From Methanomicrobia archaeon JdFR-19 (GTDB lineage Archaea > Halobacteriota > Methanosarcinia > DSM-18856 > Methermicoccaceae), in NCBI GenBank assembly GCA_002010075.1, contig MTMG01000018.1, positions 1 through 64,000 on the forward strand: a stretch of DNA of 64,000 bases, read 5' to 3'. Each line of letters begins with the position of its first letter. Position 1 is the stretch's first letter. The notes beneath the pieces are model-generated. The model searched no databases and was not told the DNA's origin. It worked only from the letters and a program-made list of their open reading frames with translations. Of this stretch, positions 45,187 through 54,666 are shown piece by piece. Both the position numbers and the translations under genes were made by a program.

Positions 45187-45778
45187 AGAAAAGGGAAAGA
45201 GCAAGAGCAAAACTCACTGTCCAGACTTTAGGATTCAATCTAAAAACCTTCGCACCATCCAAAGGGCCAAATGGTATTAGATTAAAACCAGCAAGAATTG
45301 CATTTACATAAGCCCCATAGTAAGAGAGTGTGTATAAAATACCTAACTTCAAAAAAGTCAGAAAAACGAATCCGAGAGCTATGTTAGTGAGAATGCCAGC
45401 TATGGATATCTGAAGTATTGCCCTCCTTTTTTGAGAATGGGAGGCGTAAAGTGTATGGGGAGTCTCGTATATCATAACAGCACCTGGAGCTGCAAACAAA
45501 AAATGACCAAATGTGAGAATTGGAAGAGCAATAGTTAGTAGAAGCCCCATCCTGCTTGCTTGGTACTCTGCTATGTACCCATGTTTCAGTGCGACGAATC
45601 TGTGCGCCAACTCATGTAAAACAAAGCCAATACCCACACTTATCATACTTATTAACAAAATGGTTGGAGAAGGAGTTGGATACTGGAATACAAGAGAGAA
45701 AGAAAGCGTTAGTATTACAAAGGAAGCAATAAGTTGGAATATCTCTCTCTGAGAAAAGAGTCTTAATCCCTTCTTCAA
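45167..45778 (-). CDS. M50-family intramembrane metalloprotease
   Basis: A 203-residue multi-spanning zinc protease of the site-2-protease type. HELAH sits in a membrane segment (GIGFVLHELAHRFVALKHG) and NLIPFGPLDGAKVF provides the third zinc ligand. It should cleave membrane-bound regulators or signal peptides. The TTG at 45778 was chosen because it lies just after the rubredoxin stop with GGAGTGAGGAG upstream; longer frames would begin inside rubredoxin. Confidence 0.85.
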   Translation of the reverse strand: MKKGLRLFSQREIFQLIASFVILTLSFSLVFQYPTPSPTILLISMISVGIGFVLHELAHRFVALKHGYIAEYQASRMGLLLTIALPILTFGHFLFAAPGAVMIYETPHTLYASHSQKRRAILQISIAGILTNIALGFVFLTFLKLGILYTLSYYGAYVNAILAGFNLIPFGPLDGAKVFRLNPKVWTVSFALALSLFFILSNF

Positions 45779-45782
45779 CTCC

Positions 45783-45947
45783 TCACTCCTCCACGGGCTG
45801 GAACTCGTCCTTGCTTGCCCCACACTCCGGACATACCCAATCATCTGGAAGCTCCTCAAAAGGTGTTCCGGGTGGAATTCCGCTATCGGGGTCTCCTATC
45901 TCAGGATCATATACATATCCGCATATCATACATTCCCACTTTAACAA
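45783..45947 (-). CDS. Rubredoxin
   Basis: A 54-residue electron carrier with one Fe bound by four cysteines in [19 protein letters not shown] and [15 protein letters not shown]. It typically serves oxidative-stress or redox reactions in anaerobes. The TTG at 45947 has GGTGAT just upstream and gives the family's standard length. Confidence 0.93.
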   Translation of the reverse strand: MLKWECMICGYVYDPEIGDPDSGIPPGTPFEELPDDWVCPECGASKDEFQPVEE

Positions 45948-45994
45948 CGTATCACCCACGCAACATTTGAGAAATGAGTTTATGATTTTTTCGC

Positions 45995-46885
45995 TTAAAT
46001 GATAGAAATTCCAGATATCACACAACCAACAACATATCCGATGAGTGTCCCAGATATGAGAAATGGAAGACCAGCATGAGCGCCCCCCATTCTAACGAGC
46101 ATTAACAAGATAAAGAGACCAATAAAAGAGCCTAAGATGGACAGAAATACTGGGGGACATAATATGTAAAGCATGCCCCCACACTTATACACACTTGCAG
46201 ACACAATGAGAGTTGAGGGCAGAATTACATCGCCAAGACCAATGTAGTAAGCTTCTCGCTTCCCATTCTTCCTAATTCTGTCCAACGAGAAGTCTCTCTT
46301 CTTTGGGGAGATAAAAATAACTGGTACTCTTATCTCAACAATGCTCTCCGCAAGAGATATCATGTGTTTTGTACGGTAAACTGAGATGTAATCATAGACT
46401 GTCAATATTATTAACAGGATTAAAATGGGGAGGGGAGAAAGAGAGACCCCTAGTATTGCACCAACTCCTGCTCCAAGAATAACTGCTGTAAAGTCAATGA
46501 CATACCACTCCGGATGATAATACAGCAAGAGAGTGAGAAATAAAGAGATGGAGAGGGATAGGATTAGAGACGAAAAGGACGAAAATATGTAGTAAAATGT
46601 AACAAAAATTATCAACAACAATGTAAACTGAATAACATATTTCAACCCCTTTTTGAACGTGAGCAAAATGAAGATGGTAAATACTACTATGAGTAGCATA
46701 TAATAAAAGGCATTCAAAGGATTATCAACATGCTCTTCTCCAAAAACATAATACCCACTCGATATCATATATGGAGAAAGAATCAGAGAAATTATTTCCA
46801 CACAGAATAAAAATAAAAATATATTGATTATCGCAAAGATCTCTCCTTTGTCAATTTTGTTAATTCCTGCAATACCACAGCTCAC
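45995..46885 (-). CDS. Presenilin-like (A22) intramembrane aspartyl protease
   Basis: A 296-residue protein with about nine hydrophobic segments. The two catalytic aspartates are in [16 protein letters not shown] and [11 protein letters not shown] (GxGD), and the C-terminal AGLPFLISG resembles the PAL motif. Archaeal presenilin homologues cleave membrane helices. It starts with GTG. It is near a second intramembrane protease (M50), separated by rubredoxin. Confidence 0.87.
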   Translation of the reverse strand: MSCGIAGINKIDKGEIFAIINIFLFLFCVEIISLILSPYMISSGYYVFGEEHVDNPLNAFYYMLLIVVFTIFILLTFKKGLKYVIQFTLLLIIFVTFYYIFSSFSSLILSLSISLFLTLLLYYHPEWYVIDFTAVILGAGVGAILGVSLSPLPILILLIILTVYDYISVYRTKHMISLAESIVEIRVPVIFISPKKRDFSLDRIRKNGKREAYYIGLGDVILPSTLIVSASVYKCGGMLYILCPPVFLSILGSFIGLFILLMLVRMGGAHAGLPFLISGTLIGYVVGCVISGISII

Positions 46886-46991
46886 TAAATATCCCTCTGG
46901 CTTTTGTAATATTCAGAGATTAAAAGCTTTATCGGGAAGAGAGATTTTAAGAGAAAGTTTTATCTATCGCTTTCTTAAATAATATAACAGA

Positions 46992-47066
46992 AGCGGGGTG
47001 GGGTAGTCAGGAAATCCCGACGGGCTCATAACCCGTAGATCGATGGTTCGAATCCATCCCCCGCTA
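46992..47066 (+). tRNA. Initiator tRNA-Met (CAT)
   Basis: Acceptor AGCGGGG/CCCCGCT, D-arm GGG/CCC, anticodon stem with three consecutive G-C pairs (GGG/CCC) around CTCATAA, T-arm GATGG/CCATC around TTCGAAT, discriminator A. The AGCGGG start and the GGG/CCC stem mark the archaeal initiator. CCA is not encoded. Confidence 0.95.
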
Positions 47067-47085
47067 TGTGAGTTAATCTTTTGAC

Positions 47086-49431
47086 TCATCTTCTAATCTC
47101 TCTGAACCTTCTAACAAGAATCTCACCTACGAATATAAGCAGAGCAAGAATTAGAATGGGTGATTTTATTTGTTTGGTGGCTGTGGTTGTGATTATAGAG
47201 CTTTCTTGTATTCTTCTTGTGAGAATGCTTCTCATGTCGTCTGTTGTAAAAACTCCCCCTTGATAGTTTTTGAGTAGTCCTTCAATCTCATTGTTGAAGC
47301 CAACATCTCTGTACTCGATGTGGTAATTCACCGCAATAGGATAGTCACCCAAATAAAATATGCCCGTTGAAGTGGGTGTGAAAGTGGATGTGTAGGTGTT
47401 CTCACCAGTCCTTGTGAGCGATAAAAATGTACTATCGAGCATTAGTTTTGGAGGTGTTTTTGATATTATCGTTATTGATGTGCTTCTCCCAAGAAATGTA
47501 TCATCTGCAATTATGGCAACATCCCTTCCCTTCTGTGGATCCCCAATTGCCCAGTTAACAGTTGCAGATATGAGTTTTGAGTTGCCCTCGCTATATAACA
47601 CAGATGCCCATCCAACCCCATTATCCGTACTCAGAGATGCGACCCTTCCAAGCCCATAATGTCCCACCGTTAATATGGGCTTTCCATTAGCTGTGGCAAC
47701 AAGACGTTTAGAGCCAATCTTTGGTGTAACCTCATTGAAACCTGTTATTTCTCCACTCAGATTCACGTGAGCGGTTATGAAATGATTTGCATCAACAATC
47801 ATGAGCGGATATGTTGTAAATGGTTCGTATTCCTCTGGCTTAACCTCCTCACCAAATCTTATGTCTATCCCCCATCCCTCAGACACATAGTAGTACTCCC
47901 CGCCCACTTCTTCCATTAATTTCTCTGCATAATCTCCAATAGGCTGCACTGTTTTTACAACAACAAAATGCATCTTTGCATCCATCTTTTGAAGTTCCTT
48001 TGCCTGTTTGAGTGTTGGTTCATAAACACTCTCTATTGCCCCATCAGAGATTATGATGACGTGTTTACTTCCGGGTGCATTCTTTATGAAGTCTTGTGCA
48101 AGTTTTAATCCTTTGTTGAGTGAAGTTGCACTGCTCCCTCCAGCCTCAAGCCTTGTTATCTTGTCCACAAGAGCACCAAGATCAAGACCGCCACTCAATG
48201 ACTGCATACCATCAGTCAGTGGATGAGCATCAGTTCCAAATGCTATTACTCCTACATGGTCATATATGCCAAGCTGGAAAAGGATGTTTATGGCAAGAGC
48301 CTTCTCAGTATCAAGTATGTCATAAACCTTTGTACTTCCAGATACGTCTATCAAAATAACAACACTTCTCCCTCCTTTGTATGTACTTGGTTTTGACTCA
48401 ACTGGGAGGAGGCTCTCAAATTCAGAATCAAAGTACTCCCCAAAATTGTATGCCTTGTCTCCACCAACCACAACCAATCCTCCTCCCTCCGCAACGTACA
48501 TTCTCAAAACATTTATTTCATGAGATGTGAAGGCGTCAGCAGGTATGTTATCAAGAACAACTGTCAAGTATTCGTCTAAGGTGGGGGGAATCGAATCACT
48601 GATATCCACATCGTACAACGATTCAAGTAATGTTTTCAAAGGAGACTGTTGGGCAGATGTGATGAATAGGACTTTTGGCTTCTCAACAACATACACACTT
48701 TTGTAGAACACGTTGTTCTCGTCATGTATATCCTCCCCACTTGGAATGATTTCGGCTTTGATAATATGGGCACCAACATCGTCACTTCTGAATGAGACGT
48801 CAAATCTTTCTTCCTCTGTAATTTGATGGACGCTCCTCCTCATAATCTCGTTTCCATCCATACTGACAGCGAGGTCATAATCAGCTGGGGTCGTGGCAGA
48901 CCTCACAACCACTGTAAATACATTTTCATTCCCCACAACCACACTTTTCTCTCCCACAACCTCGACACTCAAGTCATTGTGCACAACAGCGCCTCTCACA
49001 AAATATACCCTTGTCCCCATCCTCGAGACGATTCTCACAGAATCTTCAAGAGTCGTTCCTTGATTGTTGTTTCCATCACTAACCAAGACAATGCTACTGT
49101 TTGCAGATGCATAGTTCAAGATTGTGTCTCCAAGCGATGTTCCATCGCCTTTCAAAGTCACAACTGTCGGTTTTCCAATAACACTCAAAAGCTGATAAGT
49201 TGCATGATGAATGTCTTCATCAAAAACACTCATGCTGTTCGTTCTATCGTCTATGAACAAAACTCCTGGACTCTCCCGTTTCTCAATAACCTGGACTGTT
49301 TCGAACGGGCTCGAAGCGGCTATTAAAATCAAAACAAGCACGAATACTCGTATGAGGAATGTCTTTCTGTTTTTTACACGCCTCAATAGAAATAATGAGA
49401 TTATTAACAAAGAGGGGATGCCAAAAATCAA
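47086..49431 (-). CDS. Large von Willebrand factor A (BatA/BatB-like) membrane protein
   Basis: A 781-residue protein. N-terminal membrane segments (to about residue 45), a first degenerate VWA-like region, an Ig-like/CARDB stretch, then a second VWA domain with MIDAS loop DVSGST near 359 and ISDGAIE, and a C-terminal membrane helix (SPILILALLIFVGEILV). It is the last gene of the MoxR operon. The start is uncertain: TTG 49431 is annotated, but a CTG at 49461 overlapping the upstream stop (CTGA) and directly behind GAGGGGTGAG would add ten residues that fit the family. Confidence 0.8.
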   Translation of the reverse strand: MIFGIPSLLIISLFLLRRVKNRKTFLIRVFVLVLILIAASSPFETVQVIEKRESPGVLFIDDRTNSMSVFDEDIHHATYQLLSVIGKPTVVTLKGDGTSLGDTILNYASANSSIVLVSDGNNNQGTTLEDSVRIVSRMGTRVYFVRGAVVHNDLSVEVVGEKSVVVGNENVFTVVVRSATTPADYDLAVSMDGNEIMRRSVHQITEEERFDVSFRSDDVGAHIIKAEIIPSGEDIHDENNVFYKSVYVVEKPKVLFITSAQQSPLKTLLESLYDVDISDSIPPTLDEYLTVVLDNIPADAFTSHEINVLRMYVAEGGGLVVVGGDKAYNFGEYFDSEFESLLPVESKPSTYKGGRSVVILIDVSGSTKVYDILDTEKALAINILFQLGIYDHVGVIAFGTDAHPLTDGMQSLSGGLDLGALVDKITRLEAGGSSATSLNKGLKLAQDFIKNAPGSKHVIIISDGAIESVYEPTLKQAKELQKMDAKMHFVVVKTVQPIGDYAEKLMEEVGGEYYYVSEGWGIDIRFGEEVKPEEYEPFTTYPLMIVDANHFITAHVNLSGEITGFNEVTPKIGSKRLVATANGKPILTVGHYGLGRVASLSTDNGVGWASVLYSEGNSKLISATVNWAIGDPQKGRDVAIIADDTFLGRSTSITIISKTPPKLMLDSTFLSLTRTGENTYTSTFTPTSTGIFYLGDYPIAVNYHIEYRDVGFNNEIEGLLKNYQGGVFTTDDMRSILTRRIQESSIITTTATKQIKSPILILALLIFVGEILVRRFREIRR

Positions 49432-49457
49432 TATCTGTGGGTATAAAAACGATACTA

Positions 49458-51290
49458 TCAGAGCTCACCCCTCCTTCTTAAAATGAACAACTCTCCCACA
49501 CATATAACCCCAAGAACCGCAAGGGCAATCCATGTCAAATCCATTCTATTCTCACTTCTTTCCAGAGTATATGTCGCACCACCGCCATACACACCAGGTT
49601 CCAAAGAACTTTTGAATCCTATATCGCTTTCAAGCGAGTCAAACATATTCACAGCATATGTTTTATCATCCACAGTGTATATCCCGACCTCGTCAAGGAG
49701 GAGGAGGTCTGTAATGACTTTTCCAGATGGTGTAATAACCTCCTTCATACTCCCAAGGGGCATCAGCATGCCGGCCTTCACATTGTAGGACTGTGCATCA
49801 CCAACGCCAGTTAACCAGTTTAGAAGCTGTAACCAGAATATTGGATACTCTGGCTTGCTCGGAAAATCATCCCATCCCCCCATATCACTCAGCCCCACAT
49901 AAACAACAACACCTCTCCCAAATTCCCAGTAAGAAATAACTGGATAACCCATCGAACTCTCAACAAGTGTTATCGAGCCTTCCTTGCCCATTGTTTCAAG
50001 TCCCTTAACCACAGATATCCCATTAAATGGTATTCCATCCACCACTTCGCTCTTCGAGACTACTGAAAGAATTGTTTCGTTGAAAGTTCCTTTGATTTCA
50101 ACGGGCAGTAGCTCCCCTATTGCCATATCGGACATCAAGCTTTCAGAACCGAGGACGACCAATTTTCCACCACTCTCAACGTACGCTTTCAACATCATTC
50201 CAAGCTCTTTTGATATCTTCGCTCCTTCATCTCCTACCACCACAACATCATACCCAGCAAGGCTTGGGATAGAAGACTGCCTCGTTATACTCTTAACATA
50301 GTTCTCTTTCATCACATCCATAGCAACGAGTGCAGGTGAAGTGCTATTTCCTATGAAGAGGATTTCTCTTGTACCTCGAGTGGGTATGTATATGTAAGCA
50401 ATGTTATCTGCTGAAAGAGAGTCCTTAACATTCAGTCTTATCACACTTGTCCCTGCAGACAGTTGTGTTGTAAGGAATTCACTCTCATCAGCTCCAAGAT
50501 TCAATGTTGTTTTTGTCTTTTTCCCACCGCTCTCCGCTTCAATCTCAACATTCCTTGGCTGATAATAACTTTTCACTTCGTAATGGAATATGTATCCTCC
50601 TTCACCGCTCTCAATCCACCCATCTACTATACCCACATTGTCAGTATTACCATTTCCCACAACCTCATCCACAACAACAGTATGACCGTTGCCTCTTGCC
50701 ATGCTTATTGCTCCGACTGGATTCTCTCCACGATAGTGTGAGAGGTCAGAAATCAAAACAATCGTACCTTCTCCCCGTGGTAATTTCTCAGAGGCGAGGA
50801 GTATGGCACTTGAGAGATCTGCAGAGGAGGCACCACATCTCAAACCTGACAAAACTTTCCTTGCCTCAGAGGGAGGGGCATCTTCGAGGGCGACCATCGG
50901 TCTGCTCTTTGCAACCACAATCGTATTCTTTGCACCCAGATAGCCTTCTGCCTTTTTTAACGCTTCTTCGAATCTGCCATCTGCCATCATGCTACCAGAT
51001 GCATCAATCACTATGGCAACATTTTGAGATGAGACTTGCTCACCGATAACAATGTAGGGCCCACTCAGTGCAAGTGCGAACAACAGAATTGCAATCAACT
51101 GGAGGGGGAGAAGGGTATCCTTTACGAGCTTTTTGAATATCCTTTCAAATCTTTTTGGGCGGTATGCCTCAAACAAAACAATTATCGAGGGCACTTCCAT
51201 TCTTACTTTTCTTGGTCTAAGAAGATAGGCAACTATAATTGGGATTGCTCCAAGCAAAGCAAGAAGTCCAAGTGGTTCTCCCAGAGGCAT
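49458..51290 (-). CDS. BatA-like protein with VWA domain
   Basis: A 610-residue membrane protein. The N-terminal BatA region (LGLLALLGAIPIIVAYLLRPRKVRMEVPSI) and a second helix (LQLIAILLFALALSGPYI) precede a VWA domain with MIDAS DASGSM near residue 96. There are a glutamine-amidotransferase-like segment (VVVVGDEGAKISKEL, KLVVLGSESL) and a C-terminal membrane helix. Such proteins work with MoxR ATPases and DUF58 proteins in cofactor insertion or surface protein maturation. Ten bases separate it from the DUF58 gene. Confidence 0.82.
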   Translation of the reverse strand: MPLGEPLGLLALLGAIPIIVAYLLRPRKVRMEVPSIIVLFEAYRPKRFERIFKKLVKDTLLPLQLIAILLFALALSGPYIVIGEQVSSQNVAIVIDASGSMMADGRFEEALKKAEGYLGAKNTIVVAKSRPMVALEDAPPSEARKVLSGLRCGASSADLSSAILLASEKLPRGEGTIVLISDLSHYRGENPVGAISMARGNGHTVVVDEVVGNGNTDNVGIVDGWIESGEGGYIFHYEVKSYYQPRNVEIEAESGGKKTKTTLNLGADESEFLTTQLSAGTSVIRLNVKDSLSADNIAYIYIPTRGTREILFIGNSTSPALVAMDVMKENYVKSITRQSSIPSLAGYDVVVVGDEGAKISKELGMMLKAYVESGGKLVVLGSESLMSDMAIGELLPVEIKGTFNETILSVVSKSEVVDGIPFNGISVVKGLETMGKEGSITLVESSMGYPVISYWEFGRGVVVYVGLSDMGGWDDFPSKPEYPIFWLQLLNWLTGVGDAQSYNVKAGMLMPLGSMKEVITPSGKVITDLLLLDEVGIYTVDDKTYAVNMFDSLESDIGFKSSLEPGVYGGGATYTLERSENRMDLTWIALAVLGVICVGELFILRRRGEL

Positions 51291-51300
51291 CCATACCCCC

Positions 51301-52161
51301 TCAATACCTACTCTTTTCGATTACTTCAAGCATTGATTCAAATACTGGCATATCTGTTCTGAAGCTAAAGAAGTCTGCTCCCACTTCCCTCGCAATCTTT
51401 TCAGTCTCTTCAATATGATTCTCCAACCTCCTTTTATACTCCTCAAGAAAGCTTGGGGTGGCATAAACCTCGATCTTATCCCCTGTTTCAGAATCTATGA
51501 ACTCCACGCTTCCATACACATCAAGCTCCCATTCGATATCAGACAAAACCTGTATCATAATGATCTCATGTCTCCCTATCCTCATCAAGGCTCTCCTTAC
51601 CTCTTCAGGTTTTACAAGAAAATCAGATATAAGAACAACAACAGACCTTGTTCTCAAAACATCTGTGAATTCCTCAATAGCCCTCAATAACTTTGTTTTC
51701 CCCTTTATCTCCATCCTTTCAAGCTCATCAACAATAGATACAATACTCGATAGACTCTTTCGTGGGGGATTAATTGCTATTCTTTCAGAAAATGTCGAGA
51801 AAGCGAATTTCTCACTATTTTTGACAACAAGATATGCTATCCCTGCCCCCAGCATAGCCCCATACTCGAATTTCGTGTATGGTCTTCCAAAGTCCATACT
51901 CCTCGAAGAGTCGAGCAATATGTGCGTAATGGCGCTCTTCTCTTCCTCAAACTCTCTGATGAATAATTTGTCTGTCCGTGCATAAACTTTCCAGTCTATT
52001 AATCTTATATCATCCCCTCTTGTATATTCTCTAAATCCCACGAGTTCTGTACCCTTTCCATATCTAACAGAGCGTCTCGTACCCTTATAAAGCGTACTCA
52101 CTCTCTTTCTCACCATGAACGTGAAACGATCAAGCTGGTCAAAGAAATCGATGTCTATCAT
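51301..52161 (-). CDS. DUF58-domain protein
   Basis: A 286-residue protein with the DUF58 signature GTELVGFREYTRGDDIRLIDWKVYARTDKLFIREFE. A degenerate VWA fold follows (LLDSSRSMDFG, VVLISDFL). No membrane helices. The ATG overlaps the stop of the MoxR gene (ATGA). DUF58 proteins are the standard partners of MoxR ATPases. Confidence 0.88.
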   Translation of the reverse strand: MIDIDFFDQLDRFTFMVRKRVSTLYKGTRRSVRYGKGTELVGFREYTRGDDIRLIDWKVYARTDKLFIREFEEEKSAITHILLDSSRSMDFGRPYTKFEYGAMLGAGIAYLVVKNSEKFAFSTFSERIAINPPRKSLSSIVSIVDELERMEIKGKTKLLRAIEEFTDVLRTRSVVVLISDFLVKPEEVRRALMRIGRHEIIMIQVLSDIEWELDVYGSVEFIDSETGDKIEVYATPSFLEEYKRRLENHIEETEKIAREVGADFFSFRTDMPVFESMLEVIEKSRY

Positions 52162-53111
52162 GATAACACGCTCGAGAGAAGTCTCCCGATTATCTCGTCC
52201 TGAACAATGCCTTTTCTCTCCGCTTCAAAACTCAAAATAATACGGTGTCGCAGAATTGGATAAGCCATCTTTTCTATATCCTCCGAAGAGACATAAGTTC
52301 TGCCATGCATGAGAGCTCTTGCCTTGGCTGTAAGTATCATTCCAATTGATGCTCTCGGAGAAGCACCATATGCTATTTCAGGTACCCCTTTTCTTGTTGA
52401 AATTACGAGTCTTATTACCTTATCCTTAAGCTCATCTGATATCGGCACCTCTCTCACGAGTTGTTGAAGGGCGAGTAATTCTTCCTTCGAAACAACCTTG
52501 TTAACAGATGGAGGTTTTCCCATTGCGTACTTGCCAATGATTCCCATCTCCTCCTCTGGAGTTGGATAGTCCATTAGGACTTTCAAAAGGAATCTATCTA
52601 ACTGAGCTTCTGGAAGTGGGAATGTCCCCTCCATCTCTATCGGATTCTGAGTAGCAAGCACAAAGAATGGTCTATCGAGCTTGAACGTCTGTTTTCCTAT
52701 ACTCACTTGTCTCTCCTGCATTGCTTCGAGCAACGCACTCTGGGTTTTCGGAGATGCTCTGTTGATTTCATCAGCAAGTACGATGTTTGCGAATATTGGT
52801 CCCTCCTCAAATCTGAACTCCTTTCTGCCATCTACTTCTTCTATGACATATGTTCCGGTAATATCCGACGGCATAAGGTCTGGTGTACATTGAATTCTTG
52901 AGAATTTTAAATCGAGGACTTTTGAAAGGGTTGATATCGTGAGAGTCTTCCCAAGACCAGGATTTCCCTCAACAAGGACATGTCCTTCACAAAGAATAGC
53001 TATGATTATCTGTTCAAGTGCCTCTTTCTGCCCAACTATGACCTTCTCAATCTCTTCAAACAGATTTCTGAATATCTTTCCTGACCTTTCATACACTTCC
53101 TCCAAATTCAT
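52158..53111 (-). CDS. MoxR-family AAA+ ATPase
   Basis: A 317-residue AAA+ ATPase. Walker A EGNPGLGKT, Walker B VLADEINRA, sensor FVLATQNPIEMEGTFPLPEAQLDRF and the C-terminal lid with YGASPRASIGMILTAKA. MoxR proteins act as chaperones that load metals or assemble complexes with VWA partners. The ATG overlaps the preceding stop (ATGA). Confidence 0.93.
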   Translation of the reverse strand: MNLEEVYERSGKIFRNLFEEIEKVIVGQKEALEQIIIAILCEGHVLVEGNPGLGKTLTISTLSKVLDLKFSRIQCTPDLMPSDITGTYVIEEVDGRKEFRFEEGPIFANIVLADEINRASPKTQSALLEAMQERQVSIGKQTFKLDRPFFVLATQNPIEMEGTFPLPEAQLDRFLLKVLMDYPTPEEEMGIIGKYAMGKPPSVNKVVSKEELLALQQLVREVPISDELKDKVIRLVISTRKGVPEIAYGASPRASIGMILTAKARALMHGRTYVSSEDIEKMAYPILRHRIILSFEAERKGIVQDEIIGRLLSSVLS

Positions 53112-53998
53112 TTAGACCCCTCACTTAATTTCTCAAAATATGATTTTATCAGATCACGATGTGTGGATGGCAACTCCTCAGAATAGCTCTCATAACCCTC
53201 AACTACCACTGGGTACGATGGGCTGGTTGTAAACTCTCTCTGCTCTGTTGCATTCACATCCCTCACCAAAACCTCACTACCAGCACCAGAATATATCACC
53301 AGTTGGATTGACCCCTCTTCTATTGTACCAATACTTGCCTCGCCAAATAACACATCTTCACTCCCTTCAAGAGACGAGCCTGCAACCTTTGTTTTCAACG
53401 TTGTGTACTTCTCAGGCTTTAGTTCTTCCATCGAGCTGAAACCCCCAACAGCGCCTGTGAGGTCTGCCAAAATTGGCTGAGAAACGTTCTCAATCGGAGT
53501 AATGCTAATTATCGAGATGGATACTATAATGAATACACTCACACACAACTTTCTTATGGAGACAAACTCGGAATAACGCACATTTCTCAAGCCAAGTGCC
53601 ACCTCATCAGATAATTTTCTGACTAAAAACCCTTCCTTCTCCCTGTTATCCCAAGCACACGATAATTTTTCTCTAAGAAAAGGATGATTTCTCTCGATAT
53701 TTTTTATTATTTCTTTCAGTGTATTCTTCGGACGATATTTCGAAAATAATTTCAATATCTCCGCTATCACAATCGATATCGAAAAAGTGTAGATTATTGA
53801 GTGCCATAATATAATCCCTCCAATCTCGACATATCCGCGGTCATACGAATGGAGTATTGAAGTAAGTCCAAAATGCACACATATCCAGAATATAAACAGA
53901 GACAATGAAAGAGTGCTAAGCAAATCTACATATGCTCTTGTTTTCTTGTACCATCTACAAAGTTTCGTGATTTCTGACACAAATAAATGCGTACTCAT
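53108..53998 (-). CDS. Unrecognised membrane protein of the MoxR operon
   Basis: A 296-residue protein with hydrophobic segments around 25-48, 60-84 and 150-170. The first two span as a hairpin, leaving a charged cytoplasmic loop (about 85-145). A C-terminal extracytoplasmic region carries a Gly/Ser-rich stretch and ends in a charged helix. I do not recognise the family. ATGA overlaps on both sides tie it translationally to MoxR and to the coiled-coil gene. Confidence 0.7.
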   Translation of the reverse strand: MSTHLFVSEITKLCRWYKKTRAYVDLLSTLSLSLFIFWICVHFGLTSILHSYDRGYVEIGGIILWHSIIYTFSISIVIAEILKLFSKYRPKNTLKEIIKNIERNHPFLREKLSCAWDNREKEGFLVRKLSDEVALGLRNVRYSEFVSIRKLCVSVFIIVSISIISITPIENVSQPILADLTGAVGGFSSMEELKPEKYTTLKTKVAGSSLEGSEDVLFGEASIGTIEEGSIQLVIYSGAGSEVLVRDVNATEQREFTTSPSYPVVVEGYESYSEELPSTHRDLIKSYFEKLSEGSK

Positions 53999-54276
53999 TT
54001 CCCAGTTGTCCCCTCCAGCTCCTTTATGTATTGCTCCTTCTCAACAAGTGCCTTTCTCAATTCCTCATTTTCAGACTCGAGTTCCTCAATCTTTGCAAGA
54101 GCTTCTGCATAATCATTGGATAGCTGATTATACTGATCTATGAGTTCCTGATTCTCTGCCTGATATCTCTGTCTGAGTTCAAGATAGGCATTCTCATTAT
54201 ACATCACAACTACTGCCAAGCTCACGCTCAAGACAACAACCAATATTAAGAGTATAGTATTTACATCACGCTTCAT
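53995..54276 (-). CDS. Membrane-anchored coiled-coil protein
   Basis: A 93-residue protein: short basic N-terminus, one membrane helix (about 8-27, ILLILVVVLSVSLAVVVMY), then a heptad-patterned coiled coil rich in Glu, Leu and Gln to the end. No family recognised. It appears to be the first gene of the MoxR-DUF58-VWA operon and could anchor or scaffold the complex. ATG 54276 was chosen over an upstream ATG at 54300 because it gives a normal signal-anchor. Confidence 0.65.
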   Translation of the reverse strand: MKRDVNTILLILVVVLSVSLAVVVMYNENAYLELRQRYQAENQELIDQYNQLSNDYAEALAKIEELESENEELRKALVEKEQYIKELEGTTGK

Positions 54277-54325
54277 CACAATGAAAAAAGAGTTAATCAA
54301 ACTATAAAAACCAAACCATGGAGAA

Positions 54326-54637
54326 TTAACCCTTGAGCACTATCTCGATATTCACATCTCTCGGAACTTGAATCCTCATCAACTGACGTAATGCCCTTTC
54401 ATCAGCATCCATATCTATCAAACGCTTATGAACCCTCATCTCCCAGTGGTCCCATGTCTCGCTTCCTTCACCATCGGGTGATTTTCTGCAAGGAACTACC
54501 AGCCTCTTGGTTGGAAGCGGAATGGGTCCAGATATGAATATGCCAGTCTTCTCTGCAATTTCCTTTATGCTATTGCAAATCTCATCAAGCTGTGCAGGAT
54601 TTGTCCCTGAAAGTTTTATCCTCGCTCTCTGTGGCAT
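54326..54637 (-). CDS. rpsJ: 30S ribosomal protein S10
   Basis: A 103-residue protein with the S10 pattern [59 protein letters not shown]. It follows tuf by 29 bases, the classical archaeal order. ATG 54637 gives the family's normal MPQRARI start. Confidence 0.96.
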   Translation of the reverse strand: MPQRARIKLSGTNPAQLDEICNSIKEIAEKTGIFISGPIPLPTKRLVVPCRKSPDGEGSETWDHWEMRVHKRLIDMDADERALRQLMRIQVPRDVNIEIVLKG

Positions 54638-54666
54638 GCTCTCCCTCAAAATATTAAGGAGAAGAA

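Noticed and set aside
46992-47066. tRNA-Ile2 (CAT) as identity for the 46992 or 7750 tRNAs
   Set aside because: The 46992 tRNA has initiator features (AGCGGG, GGG/CCC stem). The 7750 tRNA has the elongator-Met acceptor and the usual Met intron site; Ile2 remains only a remote option.
49211-49486. Long open frames on the strand opposite the VWA, tuf, hmgA and other genes
   Set aside because: They follow the codon periodicity of the opposite real gene, have no family resemblance and no ribosome-binding site.
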